From: Phytoseiulus persimilis
Taxonomy: Eukaryota > Arthropoda > Arachnida > Mesostigmata > Phytoseiidae
Assembly (NCBI GenBank): GCA_037576195.1
Contig: CM075103.1
Span: 26,558,723 to 26,622,722 of the forward strand
Length of the DNA stretch: 64,000 nucleotides
Reading direction: 5' to 3'
Of this stretch, positions 49,876 through 61,350 are shown in pieces. The notes under the pieces were generated by a model that saw only the letters and a program-made list of their open reading frames with translations, made no database searches and was not told where the DNA came from. Position 1 is the stretch's first letter. Every line of letters starts with the position of its first letter. A program made the translations under genes and the position numbers.

Positions 49876-50220
49876 ATGAACGGCAACAACAACGGCAGCA
49901 GCAACGACGACAAGAAGACGGGGACGATCGGGATGAGTGGGCGAAATGTCGAGGGAAGTCAAGGGAGATATCGCCGGCGTTGGAGTCCTGGTCCCGCCGA
50001 CATCATCCTCGTCTCGTCACCCTCCTCTCAAGCGGCGGCGGCGGCGGCGGCAGTGGTCGCGGCAGTGGCGGCGTCGCTTGCTTCAAACTGCAAAACGTTC
50101 AATTTATCTGCTGCTGCCACAGCGAGCGAGAAGCCTTTGCCTTCCCGAAACGGAAGTCATATCCGGTGGCTTCACTCCCTTCGGCGTGTAGGACCGGGGC
50201 GTTCGAGAGGGGGCTTGGGG
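49876..50220 (+). CDS. Possible first coding exon with Asn-rich start and Ala run
   Basis: An ATG opens MNGNNNGSSNDDKK, followed later by a run of seven Ala from a GCG/GGC repeat (50032-50051). The frame meets a strong GTGAGC donor right after 50220, just before a TGA. Asn/Ser-rich starts and Ala runs are common in developmental transcription factors, but no DNA-binding domain was found downstream. A 360-codon frame (49359-50441) overlaps in another register, so the true frame is uncertain. Confidence 0.25.
50032..50051. repeat. (GCG)n trinucleotide repeat
   Basis: About seven GCG/GGC units, then imperfect GTGGTCGCGGCAGTGGCGG. Confidence 0.9.
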
Positions 50221-53200
50221 TGAGCAGAAGAAAGCACAACGCGGCAGGCGCAAGCATTCTGAAAGCGGCGACAGAATATTTTTATCATTGCTGTTGGTTT
50301 CGCCCCTCCTCGTCCGATCCTCCTCCTAGGAGCAGGAGAACGAGCACGAAATTGAGGAGAACATGGATAATGTCGCCCCGGGCTAAATGGAGGAGCGAGT
50401 TCCGAGGAAGCGGTCGACTAAGCGAGAGCAAGAGCCCGTAGAGGAGATCGCGGCTCGCCTTTTCACCTTATTCGCGGCAATGCGAGCGCGACAGACGGTT
50501 TGTTGCTGCTTTATGCTGGGCCTCCCATCGTCTCGTGGACGGCCTGCACCGAGCTGACCAGTTAGCCGGCATCAAGTGAGCTGGCGACCCCGTCCAACAG
50601 CCGTCGAGCCCCATTAGAGCTGGGAGAAGTTGGTGAGGGGGTCAGCCGTAATCCTTAGATCAACAATATTGAGCCATATTTCAGGGGTTCTGCCAAAGGC
50701 CAATGATCTGGGAATGTGGCAGAGCGAGTCGCCTCCCCAGTGTGGTGGGGGCCCTCCGAGGCAGGACCCACGCAGGGAGACAGAAGTGAGTCCGTGAGGA
50801 CTATGTGGCGGCAGTAAGGTGGGGCGGTGGGAAACTGACCGGTCCCGGCACCAGGACCGACGAGGAGGAAACTGACCGAAATATTGCGGGCACGTGACGT
50901 GGGACCGCTTGGAGCTGGGTGACATCACTCGCGCTCTGCTGGATAGGTTTCGATCAGGAACGGAGACCGGCTGTTTTCGCTCGACAGGGGCGGCGGCGGC
51001 GTTTTTCCACTGGTCGGCTGCCAGGAGATGATGCTCAAGCTTGGGGAAGACCTCCCAGATTGATGACGTGTTGAGGTGTTCCTTCGAAATCATCCCTCGG
51101 TGGGAATGCAACGATCTCGGGCGATTGATGGAATAATCTCGAAAAATCTAGTTGCGTCCTCTGCGAATTCTGACCGTCTTCCGTGGTCGACTCAACGTTG
51201 AAGGGGGCATAACAGAGCGGTATGGTATGTTCATCGGCCCAGTCTGCTGTGTGCATATGTGTTTTTTTATGCGGATGGATAATAATCAGCCTTCCATATC
51301 AGGCGCGAATAGCTCAGCAGTCACAGTTTTTGGGAAAGTGGATACCGTTGGACCAACTCCCCGTCGACGGCTCGTCGATCGATGGCCACATGTACACTCT
51401 GCGGCGTTATTGTTGTACACAAGTTGCGGCTAAGAACACGCATCATCTGGCACACAACGTGAAGCCTGGTGGTCGTCTAGCTCCGAACCGCCATCGAGTT
51501 TGGATTACAGGACCAGCACTGACTTCCGACCGTGTGGTTTTCTTTCCGAACACCAGGGACGAATCGACCTCGACCAACAGTGCCCAAGTGGAGAGGGAGT
51601 CGCGGCGGACACAGTCCAGTTCCGGGGTAACGAGTCGATTCATGGCACCCGAAATCAGCTCCGGCTCAAGCCCTCGTCTCACTAGACGACTGGAGGTTCG
51701 AATCACGAGAGTCCCGATTTTTTTTCTCGGAGAAACGATCGTCAATGATAACGAATTGATACTGTGCATCCCTCAACCTGCTCCATGGAAAAACTTCTCC
51801 GAATGGTTCATTGGCCCCATTGGTTGTTTCTTGTCAACCACGAATTTTCCTTCGACCATCCTCCGGGGAAATACGTTTCTTCATCGGAGAATTTCCGAGT
51901 TCGGCGCTGTTCCCAAGATCTTATCTCGGAAAAGAGTGGCGTCTCTGATTGTGTCCGCGACGGCGGCAGGAGCTCCTCGTGCGTTTGGATGGAAGCATCT
52001 TGAAATGATTACGAAAGTTATCCCCGCCGTTGGTATATTCATGTAGGCATTTGATGGGCAAAGTCAACACATTAATCCAGTCGTCAGAACCAGGACAAAG
52101 GACTGCCTGTGGCGGGAGTCTTCATTTCAGCTGTCGTCCTCCGGCCAGGCCACAGCGCGCTCAACTCGAGCCGTCACGGCGAAGGTGCGCTACGGACAAA
52201 CGGAGAAGATTCTCTCCGAGCCCGCTGTCGTTGGTTGGCAGCAGCCATAACTCTTGTCGGCGACCGCAACCGCTCCCTGGACAGACGTCTAGCTGGCGTG
52301 CAGGAGGACAAGCAGGCTCGCGTTCGCGTAACACTGTAATTACATGACGTCGCTCGTGGCTCAAACGCTCCTCTTCAATCGCCAGCTGTCTCTCTGGCCT
52401 TTCTCAAACATCGCAGCACGAAGTGTGGACAGCGACGGGGAACGTGGTCGGCGTTTTGGCTCCGGGGAGAGGTCGCGGACAACGGGACAAGGGTTTTGTC
52501 AAGAGCAGTAGGCAAACAGCTAATCTGGCCGTTGAGGAGGAGGAGCTGGTTTTGACTGGCCAGGACCACGGGATTCGGGGCAGAAGGAGAACCCGTCGTC
52601 GGGCGCGAGATCAGACTCGAACCCGGAGAGGTGCGGAGGACAGTAAAGCTTCACGTGGGCCCCGGAAGAGATTACCGCCACTTCAGTTCCCCCCGCGCTC
52701 CTCGTCCCCCTCGTTCGCGGAGGAAATGGAGACGGATCGGGGGAAAATACGAAACCTTCAGGGAAAAAGTCGACGAGCAGCGGGTCGGTGTTGACTCTGG
52801 CGACAAGGTGGGGGTGCAGAGCGAACGAATCAGTTCGTAGCCCAAGTGAGCAGTTCGTGAGTAGAAGTCAAAAGTGGCCTCCCCTCCCCCGGAAAGAGCT
52901 CACCGTCTCACCCGACCTCGGGCCCTCACGGGGTTTCCCTGTTGCACCGATATTTGTCGCTCGTTTGTCCGCACACTCGAGGACCGGGCGGTCGGAGCGG
53001 TGAGGAGATCCCAGAGAAAGTACAGTCTGCTGTGAGATGTCTATGAGCGGGCAAGAAGACGAAAAAGTGTGTCCGTCCGCGCTGCCATCGTCTCTCTCAA
53101 TGGCTCTTCTGTGGATTCTAATGGACCAGGCTGCAAGCGAGCCGGCGAGCGAGTCTGCCACTCAGCCGGTCGGCCGGCGGGCGAGCCGCTGCTCCGCGTT

Positions 53201-53271
53201 CTCGGCGGCATACTGCGAAAAGCGAAGACCTCTTTTCCTTTGAAGCGAACAGAGCCGAATTTAATTTGAAG
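50221..53271. other. No confirmed gene; long overlapping frames
   Basis: A 274-codon plus frame (51222-52046) and minus frames over 50.6-51.8 kb overlap. Copy B of the duplicated block lies at 51064-51148. The stretch at 52.4-52.8 kb encodes a charged Arg-rich frame on the plus strand without splice support. GCGAGC/CCGG-type sequence occurs at 53.14-53.19 kb. Confidence 0.3.
51064..51148 (-). repeat. Duplicated block, copy B
   Basis: On the minus strand this begins GATTTTTCGA and contains GAGGGATGATTTCGAAGG followed by AACACCTCAACA, matching copy A at 47282-47360. A short GAG/GTCTTC donor-like site follows about 20 bases later in this copy. Confidence 0.4.
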
Positions 53272-53962
53272 AACAATCTGGAAGCTCTCTTCCTACGCCA
53301 CTCACTCGATTCATTCGAGGGAATGACATATGCAGGAACACCGCTAGCGGGAGAGAGAACCGCGTTCCCGAGGACGAACCTGGCGGGCCGAGGAGATTAT
53401 ACAGAATATAGTCGAAGGAGTCGTGGTATCCAAGAGGAATCAGGAGTTGACAAAGGGGCCCTGGTTCAGCCCAGTGTCGACGGAGGTGCAAGAAGCGACA
53501 CGACGGTTTCTGCAGAAAAGTACAAAACCACAACGGCGGATCGGATGCGTTCTCTTCTGGGGGCTGCGAGGTAACGAACGCCATCGCCGACCAGGCACCA
53601 AAGTGCTGCTGGATATCGGTTGCGTGATCTTCGTCAAACTTCATCTCGAGATGACGCTCAAGCGTGCCAGCGGAGAAGAACTTTCGGGAACAGTTTTCCG
53701 AGGGGTCCAGCGCTCGGGGAACGGGGCAGACAGGAGCCTCCCGTTACTATCACATCGAACCCGGCAGGTACCTCCGATGCCGACGCGCGGACTTCACACT
53801 CGACGCTTCCGGGACTTGATTCTTCGGGTTTCCGCGAAAACCTCCCAGAGCTGGCGCGTTGACCTCGTCTCGACCGCGTCCGGCTCTTTGAAGGAGATCC
53901 GGACAGAGGAGACCGGGCTATTCCCGTCCCTGGAACAGCTTTTTAAGGCTCCTCTGGATTAA
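53272..53962 (+). CDS. Candidate three-exon C-terminal gene segment, possibly chitinase-like
   Basis: Exons 53272-53570 (donor GCGAG/GTAACG), 53671-53767 (acceptor GTGCCAG, donor GGCAG/GTACCT) and 53849-53962 (acceptor AACCTCCCAG, stop TAA) join in phase through introns of 100 and 81 bases, giving about 169 residues plus a stop. Codons are strongly purine-first in exon 1. Its start reads NNLEALFLRHSL, then YAGTPLAGER. That order resembles the region in family 18 glycoside hydrolases where a helix leads into the strand read as GxPxYGRSF. The last exon ends in a segment like the usual C-terminal helix (TGLFPSLEQLF). These are resemblances only. The opposite strand over 53261-53644 is also open, which lowers certainty. 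Upstream exons not found. Confidence 0.45.
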
Positions 53963-54652
53963 CATGCGAACTCACGTTCACAATTTCTAAAATACGTTCC
54001 GACTCGACCCTGCTGTTCGTTCCTCGCTTTCAGGCTTCCCTCGGACCTTTTTCTCGTCCGGGTATGTCCTTCTCCGAACTCTGTTCTTTCCCGCCGCAAT
54101 GTTGGAAACTCGTTTCGCAGAGTCAAGTTCGCCGAAAGTCCTTCTTCCGAACATTCGGAGACCACGCGCAGCTCTGCGACGTGCGGCAGCGTTCGTTCAG
54201 TCGTAGCGGGAGAGGAGGCCGTAGCGTCTCCGACACATGGCATCGTTACGTACGATTACTTAGAGTCTCACTTGTCGGATCGTGCCGTCCTCCCGCTGCG
54301 GCGAGGTAGAAACAGCCTCTCTTGTCACATCCCTGCGAATGACACTCCACTTACAATAACCAACCGACGAGCATTCCGCCAACGAAAGCGACCTGTGTTG
54401 CCATATGCATCCGCTCTCCTTGCTCATCAAACTCCGCCGCCAAGCGACGCTTGATTCAGTTCCTCTCCGGAACGGGAAACCGAGCGAATCATCGTTCGAT
54501 GTTCCGGCCAGACCTTCTTTCCTATTGAGAGGAGAGAGGAAATTCATAGTCTTGAAAGCCCTCAGAGGAAGATGTTTCAGGATCGAGTTGTCGACGGTAG
54601 CGAGCTTGAAAAGATGGCATCGTTGTCCTGACTTCTCCGTCGTGGCGAGAGG

Positions 54653-54667
54653 TGAGAGAGAGAGAGC
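54653..54667. repeat. (GA)n microsatellite
   Basis: GTGAGAGAGAGAGAG within a purine-rich segment. Confidence 0.85.
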
Positions 54668-56846
54668 GATGGAGAGCAGATTCGTCAGCTCTCCGCGCTG
54701 AGCCACTCCGGCCATCGAACTCCCCCGTCCTTTCCGTTTTGTTCCGGAACAGACTAGGAAAACTCTTGGAAAGGTTTCGAGTTCGATGTTCGCATTCAAA
54801 TGGTCAGCTGAGCAGGCCAAAAGTGCCCCCTGTCATTTGCTACCATCGAAGACCATGATGACAGGAAAAAAATGCGAAGGACTCAACTCCACTCGAGACT
54901 TTCCCGACCCTCCTCTATACCTCGAAGACTCAGAACTCAAGTTTTTCGTTCGACGGGAATGCAGGTCTAGTTCCGGCCTTATTGACACCGAAGAGGCGAT
55001 CATTAGGCCCTATGGTGCAAGGACCATTTGGGATGACCGCATCGATCGGAGGACCGCGTAACGGAGTTCACGTCGATGGTCGAGTGTTCACGAAAGTATC
55101 ACCGTTCCGGACAGCCCATACGATGACCCCTTTTGTGAACGTCCACGATGACTCGAGAATACAGGTTGAGTATCGCGCCAAGGCGACGGAGATCTTTCGA
55201 GGACGGCTGAGTGGCGATCCGTTGGGTGAGAAACGCCGTCGGATCCGAGGTTTTTCGGGTTCGGTCCACAGGTCCTCGAAGACCCGTGTGCTGTGAAGTC
55301 CCGCCATTCCGTTCAAGGCCCTGATAGGACCCATTCATTCATCTGATCGTTGGAGCTCTTCCATGTCACCGGCATGATGTCTCCCAATCTTGGTGACCTG
55401 ATAAGAAACATGAAACAGCTGATCACTCTCTCCGGAATCCGAATATTAGAGCCTGGAACAATCGGATGTACAGGGAGAACGGAACGTTCGATCGCTCAGA
55501 TGTATTGTTGTTCGCTGGTCTCCCGTCATCGTCTTCAACTCCCAGAGCTTAAGTCTCGGTCGCTCGGCCGGCGGGCTCGGCTGGCGGGCCAGGCTGCCGA
55601 CAGAGGTGGTCATTAGTATTTGTGCTTGCAGCACGAAAGCGACCGTTGAGCTGAGCCGGCCATAGACGGAGGCTAGCGTGTCCTCACGGGTATTAATACC
55701 GAAGACGGATGGCCTGGTGTGATGACTAGAAAGCGTGCGGACCGATCCCCTCGAGTTCCCTATTTCTCGTCTTCGGTCTGAGTAGCCCCTCTCCTCCGCC
55801 GCCGCCGTCGTTTCGCCCACCTCTTCCTTCGAGTAGTATGGCTTGCCTACGCCGAGCGAGGGAACGAGCTGCCCGCCAACTCCGGTCCGCTCTGCGTATG
55901 CCCGAGGAACTTTTGAGGGATAGCCCCTGAGGACACGCCTTCGGGCCAGTAATGTTTAAGGCTGTACAATGCGCACGATGGACTCGTGCACACTCGCACG
56001 ATTTCCGCTGTTCACGACTCCCCCCCTCCGTTTTTTCCTTCCCCGCCCCCTCCTCCTTCGTCCAGTCCTTCTCCAGCCAGTGAGCGACCAAAACCCTTCC
56101 GAGGACTGTTCACGATGCTTCGATCCGTTCGGAGATGCGGATGAGAGCCGGAGGAGGACGGAGTTTGAGGAAGTCGTCCGACGGATCACGTCACCGGACC
56201 GAGATCCGTGATACCGAGCGGTCTCCTGAGCGGAGAACCCTGCAGGACACGACTGCTATCGGTCCTCGAGGATCTGACATACCAAACAAACGGGGGAAAG
56301 GACGGACCACCGAACGGTTTGAACGCTCCGAGAATTTATTGTGCTTTTTTTCGTTGCTCGAGTAGCTTCCCCAGGGGCTTTGATGTCGACCAAAAATGTC
56401 AACTTTGCATCAAATTTCTCCCTCTTTCCCATCGTTCTTCAACCGTTGGACATCGCTTGTAATTTCATTTATCTATGTGCCTTGGGGCTTTCGGACAACT
56501 CGGCCAGCTCTGCAGCGGCAAGGCATCAGTAACAGCAGCGGTAAGAGTCACTCACTCCGTTCGGCTGCTGGGCCGGGGTCAGAACTGAAAGGGGGTTTCT
56601 GTGATGGCAACCTGATAGTAGTTGTAGCAGCGGCAGCTGCAGGAGCAGTTGTAGTGAGTCGGAAGACACTCGGGAGACACCGTGTGGCGGCGACCGTTCT
56701 CAAAAGGCTCTTCAAGACGACTTCAGCGTGTGACGTATTTTCCGTCAAGGCGTCTTCGCGGCTCCATCAGTCATTGTGCTGTCGCCAGGCGCGGCAGTCA
56801 GCCGCCAAGTCGGACAGACGACCCAGGGGTCCGGGGGGGAAGAGGA

Positions 56847-56856
56847 GGGGGGGGGG
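56847..56856. repeat. G10 homopolymer
   Basis: Ten G in a purine-rich stretch that also contains G7 at about 56833. Confidence 0.85.
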
Positions 56857-57169
56857 CGACAAGTAGGAGGAGGTACGTGGCTCAGGGTGGCTGGAGGACA
56901 AAGTCGGGGAGCCGAGACAAGGAAGAGCTCGCGATAAAAACTATAATTGCGACCGTGTCAATTTTTAGTCCGTACCCGGTTCCATTCTGTTCGCAGCGTT
57001 CTCGCTCCGCCTTGGATGTAAAGCGATGTTCGCCAGCGTCGGCTGGTCCAATCAAGCCGCGTCGAAGCCCCGGCAGCACCCATCGGTGCCGTGTTTGGTA
57101 CTTTCCCGAGTTGGCATCGCTCTCTATTCCATCGTCGAAATCAGCGCCGCAGTTCTTCCGGTCATTCTC

Positions 57170-57179
57170 TTTTTTTTTT
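57170..57179. repeat. T10-rich homopolymer
   Basis: An uninterrupted T run after CATTCTC, ending in GCG. Confidence 0.85.
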
Positions 57180-57773
57180 GCGAACCTTGACCTTCCTCAA
57201 GTTTTTCCAGGCAGGAGGACCGGCCTTCGGCGGGTGCAGGCCGAGCGCCTTGTGCGTTGCATGTGAGAGGGGATATTCGAATCGAGTCGAACAGGTTCAG
57301 GAGACAACATTCCGCAGATGCCTCCGGTAACAAGCGGTTGCTCGCTCGTCCCTCCGACGGGTGGTAGCTCGGTTGGCTTTGGTCGTTCGGCTCCGGTCGC
57401 CCGCTCGCTCGGTTGGTCGGAAGATCAGCCGAACAGTTGCCGTGGTCAAGGAAGCAGTCGCCCGACCAATTTGGCCACAGTTGTGCTTTGGTGAAAGTTA
57501 CGCCCACTACTTTTCCCCTCTCTCCGGTGTTCAGGAGCGGTACTTCGAGGTTTGCGGTGGTGTTCCCGGATCCTTCCTCTGCGCTTGTTCTTCGTGAACC
57601 CATTCGTCGCCCCATCTCTCCGTCTACATCGTCGATATTTGCTTTCGGGGTGTTATTTGAATGTAATATTACAGCTTTCTCATGGACGGCGACCGCGGTT
57701 GCAGTCGCCCCTATTGTTCCCCACTTCTCGTTCTACTCTACTATTTTCCATTTCCCCGGACTTGAGAGAGACC

Positions 57774-57793
57774 GGGGGGGGGGGGGGGGGGGG
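57774..57793 (+). repeat. G20 homopolymer
   Basis: Twenty consecutive G, then TT and G5. It is the longest homopolymer in the window, in a strongly purine-rich strand from about 57765 to 58110. Length is likely unstable or mis-sequenced. Confidence 0.9.
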
Positions 57794-58767
57794 TTGGGGG
57801 AGCAGCCGGGACTGGCGAGAGTAGGGGAAGAGAGAGGATCGGAAGCCCAGTCGAAAAGAAGGTTTTGAAGAGGGTCGCGAGAATAGGAGCCGAGAGGGGG
57901 AATCAGAGAGCACGGGGAGGGAATCTGAATGGAGTGGAGAGCTACGAGAAGCTTCGAGGAAGAAGAAACCGGGAAGAAAGAACAACCGCAAAGGGGAATT
58001 CCGAGGGGGCTTCTCCGAGAGAGAAAGACGATCGGAGCCGTGAGGTTTCCCTCGCGGACGGGAGAGCGAGCAGAAGGATGAGAGCGATGAAAAGGGGAGA
58101 AGAACTACGGGGCTCGGAGACAGGAGCAGCGCCTCTGAGAATCTCGGGACCGTTTGAGTGGATTTTCGTGTCAATCCAAAATTCTCCCACCGCCACACAC
58201 CTCCTCGGAACGAGTTCAGAAAACGACGACGGCAAAATAAAAACAAAGGACCACGTTCTTCTCACTCGGTTTCATTTTCTCCATTTCGCCCCGGGGCCTC
58301 GGTGGGCTAGTGTTTGATTCGAAAGAGGTGTCAAAAATTTCGACGCGTCAAACCCTTGACAACTTTAACCGACGTCAAAGACTCTAATTCGCGCGGAAGT
58401 GCTACGCTCGCGAGACACGATCAACAATTGAATTTTGAGAAGCTTCGGGAATGTTTTCCGAAAAACCGAGCGATTGATTTTTTGGACGGGCAGAATTGAC
58501 ATCAGCGTGCGCTGAATGACTGCGAGTCATCCCTCAACTGGTACTGTGTTCACTACTCGAACCAGGGGAGATACGGAATAAATAATTATCAAGCTCTCGC
58601 GTGCCGAAGTAATTGGAGTTACGAGTCGGGCGAAGTTTTCGCAAGATTCCGCGCTCTCTCCGTTTCCGCTCCTCCTCTCCCTGTCTGTGAGACTCCCGAA
58701 GCCTTTGGTCCACACATGACTCTCCCGAGAAGCTCGCTTCATTTCTCAGACCACCGCGAAAATAGAG

Positions 58768-59069
58768 TCACGGGTCACTCGTTGCGTGTTCGCCATCACT
58801 CCAGAAAAAATCCACGTCTGCCTTCAAGGAGCTCGTCACGACGTCCACGCACACGATGAAGCTCTCATAGCAAACTTTCGTGTCCTTATTTGCGACTGGC
58901 GTACGCGCAGGTCTCAACCGAACAGTCGTTTCCGCAACAACGGCTCGAATGTTGCTGTATCCCGACTCATCAGCAATGAATCCCTGCAATCAGAGCATCA
59001 TGAGCTCCTGCTTTTGACGATCTTTCCCAGAACAGCAAGTTTGCTGAGCCGGTTCTCGACGAGGAGCTC
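58768..59069 (-). CDS. Candidate terminal exon with short upstream exon, unknown protein
   Basis: Exon 58768-58983 starts after a good acceptor (GCTCTGATTGCAG) and runs 71 codons to TGA. Its first codon positions are overwhelmingly G or A. It contains a hydrophobic ESFIVCVDVV segment and ends with an acidic, aromatic tail (DVDFFWSDGEH). Upstream, a very good acceptor (CGGTTTTTCTGTTAG) opens a small frame at 59034-59069 that joins in phase 0 through a 50-base intron if GTTCTG is used as donor. That donor is weak, so the small exon is less certain than the terminal one. Family not recognised. Confidence 0.4.
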
Positions 59070-60888
59070 CTAACAGAAAAACCGAGAAAAACTGAGAAAG
59101 TAAAAAGCGTGTTATTCATTCGGGGTTTCACATGAATCGTCATGAGCGTGCATACTTATAACCTAGCACTCGAAACACCATATAGGGGCGAAACGGGAGC
59201 AAGTGGAGCGGACGAGTTTTGTGCTAGTTTACGGCGTGCGCAGGAGCTGCAGAACTCATACATTTGCCACTTGCACGGAAAGGCCTAGTTATCAGAGCAA
59301 CAGAAGTCTCATGAGATTCGTCGGAGCGGCAGCCGAGAGCAACGTGCAGACTGTTCTGCATTTTGTTGCTATTCTCACTTTCGCCGGCGAAAAAACCAAC
59401 CTCGACGAACAATTACTTCCCATTCAGAGCGAACTGCATCAACTCGACTGCGCGTCTCCCGTTTCAGTCTCGGGAGAAATCATGGCAACGAACTCGGGTG
59501 TTCCACGTTTCGTACTCCTGGATTGCGCCGAAGGTGGAACGATTCAGAATTTGTCACATCATGACTGATGACCTTCCTGCTTTCCCCCTTCTCATCCTGT
59601 GCGGTGCCCGCGTCCGCCTCCTGCAACGGATATTCGGTCTCGCAGCAGTTGGCGAACGACAAGCAGGACGGCCCAACCGACCGGCCGGTATAAAATTTTC
59701 CCATAAATAATGCATCAAAATAGTTGACACTTCACCAACTCACCGCTGCCCTCGAATCTTTTCCTCGTGGAGTCCTTCTTCGGATGCTGTCCTCGACCGA
59801 GAGAGGACCTGCTGGTGATTCTCACGTTTGTTCCGGTCCGGTGTTTGTTTCTGCTCCTATCATAGCAGCATCAGAATCGGTCGCGCTCGAGGAGCTTTGT
59901 TCCTCTTGGAGTGCGATCCTTCAAACTGACATTTTCGTTCCCACCTCTCTCTCTCGAGGAGTTGAACATCGAGGGCCGCCGACGGGGCGGTAATCCACTG
60001 GAAACCGTCATCGAGACCCCCTCGAGCCGTTCTTCCGTTTCCCATCGGGCCTCCATAACCGTATTGGGGAGAAGAATCAGAGGATACGAGTTGTCTGTTG
60101 CAGAAAAAATCGAAAAGGTGACGACACTGGCTGGATGACGATCGGGACAGTAATTACGAATAATCATGCAATATCACAGGAGTGGTGAGCTTTCTCGAAG
60201 ATAAATTCATGACCGGTGGCCAAAACGAACATCACCCCAAGCCAAAGGAAAAAGGCCGTAACAGGAGAGAAGGGGGTGCAGAGAGAGACTTTGAGTGGGG
60301 CGGGAGGCGCAGGGGGTCGGGAGCGAAAACGAGAGCGAGCAACATTCATTTATTCAATGGATGAAGTGTGGGTTGTCCGACATTTGAAAAATTAATCGAC
60401 GCCCCCTTCCAATTGCTTCCTGAGTGCCCCTCGCTCAGTTCCTCCCTGGAACCCTGTGTGGTCTCTGTGTCCTTTCGAGGACCCTAATTCTCCAGCTGAG
60501 CCTCTATCCACCCCTCAGGGATGGGTCGGGGCGATCCGACCCCTTGCCCCCTGCTCCCCGATGGAGGTAACGGGGGCTCAGTTTTTTCCCTGTGCTTCTG
60601 TGCGGGTTCCTCCCTCTGGCACCACCATGGTGGTCCCTGTTGTCCCTGCCAAGGGAGTCAGCTCCTGCGGATCGCTCTATGCCCATTCGAGAGGCTGATT
60701 CAGAATTTGAACTCCTTGCTCCTTCCGGGCTCTTGATGTGGGAGTTTATCCTCCATTGCTCACTTCGATACAGGGACCTCTTCCCTCGGAAATGGTTTGG
60801 GGATGAACGCCATCCTGCGCGAGGCACCCCGGCAACTGGGCAAGACGTGAGGCTAACAATGTGGGAGACATACAGGAGCTCTGGAAAC
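59070..60888. other. No supported gene
   Basis: A TATAAAAT lies at 59688 on the plus strand. Plus frames at 59203-59568 and 60456-60698 lack splice support. A 14-base palindrome lies at 60621-60634. The 60.42-60.70 kb part is C-rich with Pro-coding triplets. Confidence 0.3.
60621..60634. repeat. 14-base perfect palindrome
   Basis: ACCACCATGGTGGT is its own reverse complement. Confidence 0.8.
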
Positions 60889-61073
60889 CTGTAGGGCGAT
60901 TGCTGCTTGAATATTCATATATCTCAGCCCTTCAGTGGCAGTTTCACGGGAAAAAAAAACTTTTTTGTTCACCTCCGAGCGCGGAGCATGGTTGGCGGTC
61001 GAGGTGAACATCGTGTCATCCTTCGAGGTCTTGTCACACATTGTGCTTAAGCCGAACATGTTCAGCGAGCAAT
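60889..61073 (-). CDS. Candidate internal exon, 61 codons
   Basis: The minus-strand frame lies between an acceptor (GTTCTTATAAG) and a donor (CTACAG/GTTTCC). Two leading bases complete a preceding codon, and the exon ends in phase 0. It encodes a Thr/Ser-rich first half and then SEVNKKVFFSRETATEG and a helix-like end. An A9-C-T6 stretch sits inside it. No family recognised and no partner exon confirmed. Confidence 0.3.
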
Positions 61074-61169
61074 CTTATAAGAACTTCTAACAACGAGCAG
61101 GTCTGTCGGACAAGAAGAAGAACAACAAGCACGCCGTCATGAACAAAGCAGGCTTTGTTTCGCTTTGAT

Positions 61170-61350
61170 TATAGCTTCCCTGCCCCTTCCCCGGGGCCGC
61201 CCGCCTTCTCTTCTACTTTCGCCGTTTCTCTGTTATCCTTTTCGCCCTCGTTCTCCTTTTCTCTGCTCTTATCCTGACTCCATCCCGCTCCCACCTCCCT
61301 ACCATCTCTGCACCCCCTCCCCCTCGTCCTCTCCCCTTCTTTCCGGAGTC
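61170..61350 (+). repeat. Pyrimidine-rich tract
   Basis: About 180 bases with very few purines on the plus strand. Long polypyrimidine tracts can form triplex structures; here it is more likely low-complexity drift. Confidence 0.6.

Larger units (their letters stand above)
53963..58767. other. No supported gene; homopolymers and purine tracts
   Basis: Frames of 150-194 codons occur at 54260-54820 (minus), 56396-57266 (plus), 57680-58246 (minus) and 57865-58317 (plus), but their products are low-complexity Arg/Ser/Glu-rich and lack splice support. A GA tract, G10, T10 and the G20 run are the clear features. Confidence 0.35.

Noticed and set aside
51690-51720. GGTTCGAATC near 51.70 kb as a tRNA
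   Set aside because: No complementary acceptor or T-arm stem.
51222-52046. 274-codon plus-strand ORF
   Set aside because: No recognised domain, opposite strand also open, codon bias weak; judged chance.
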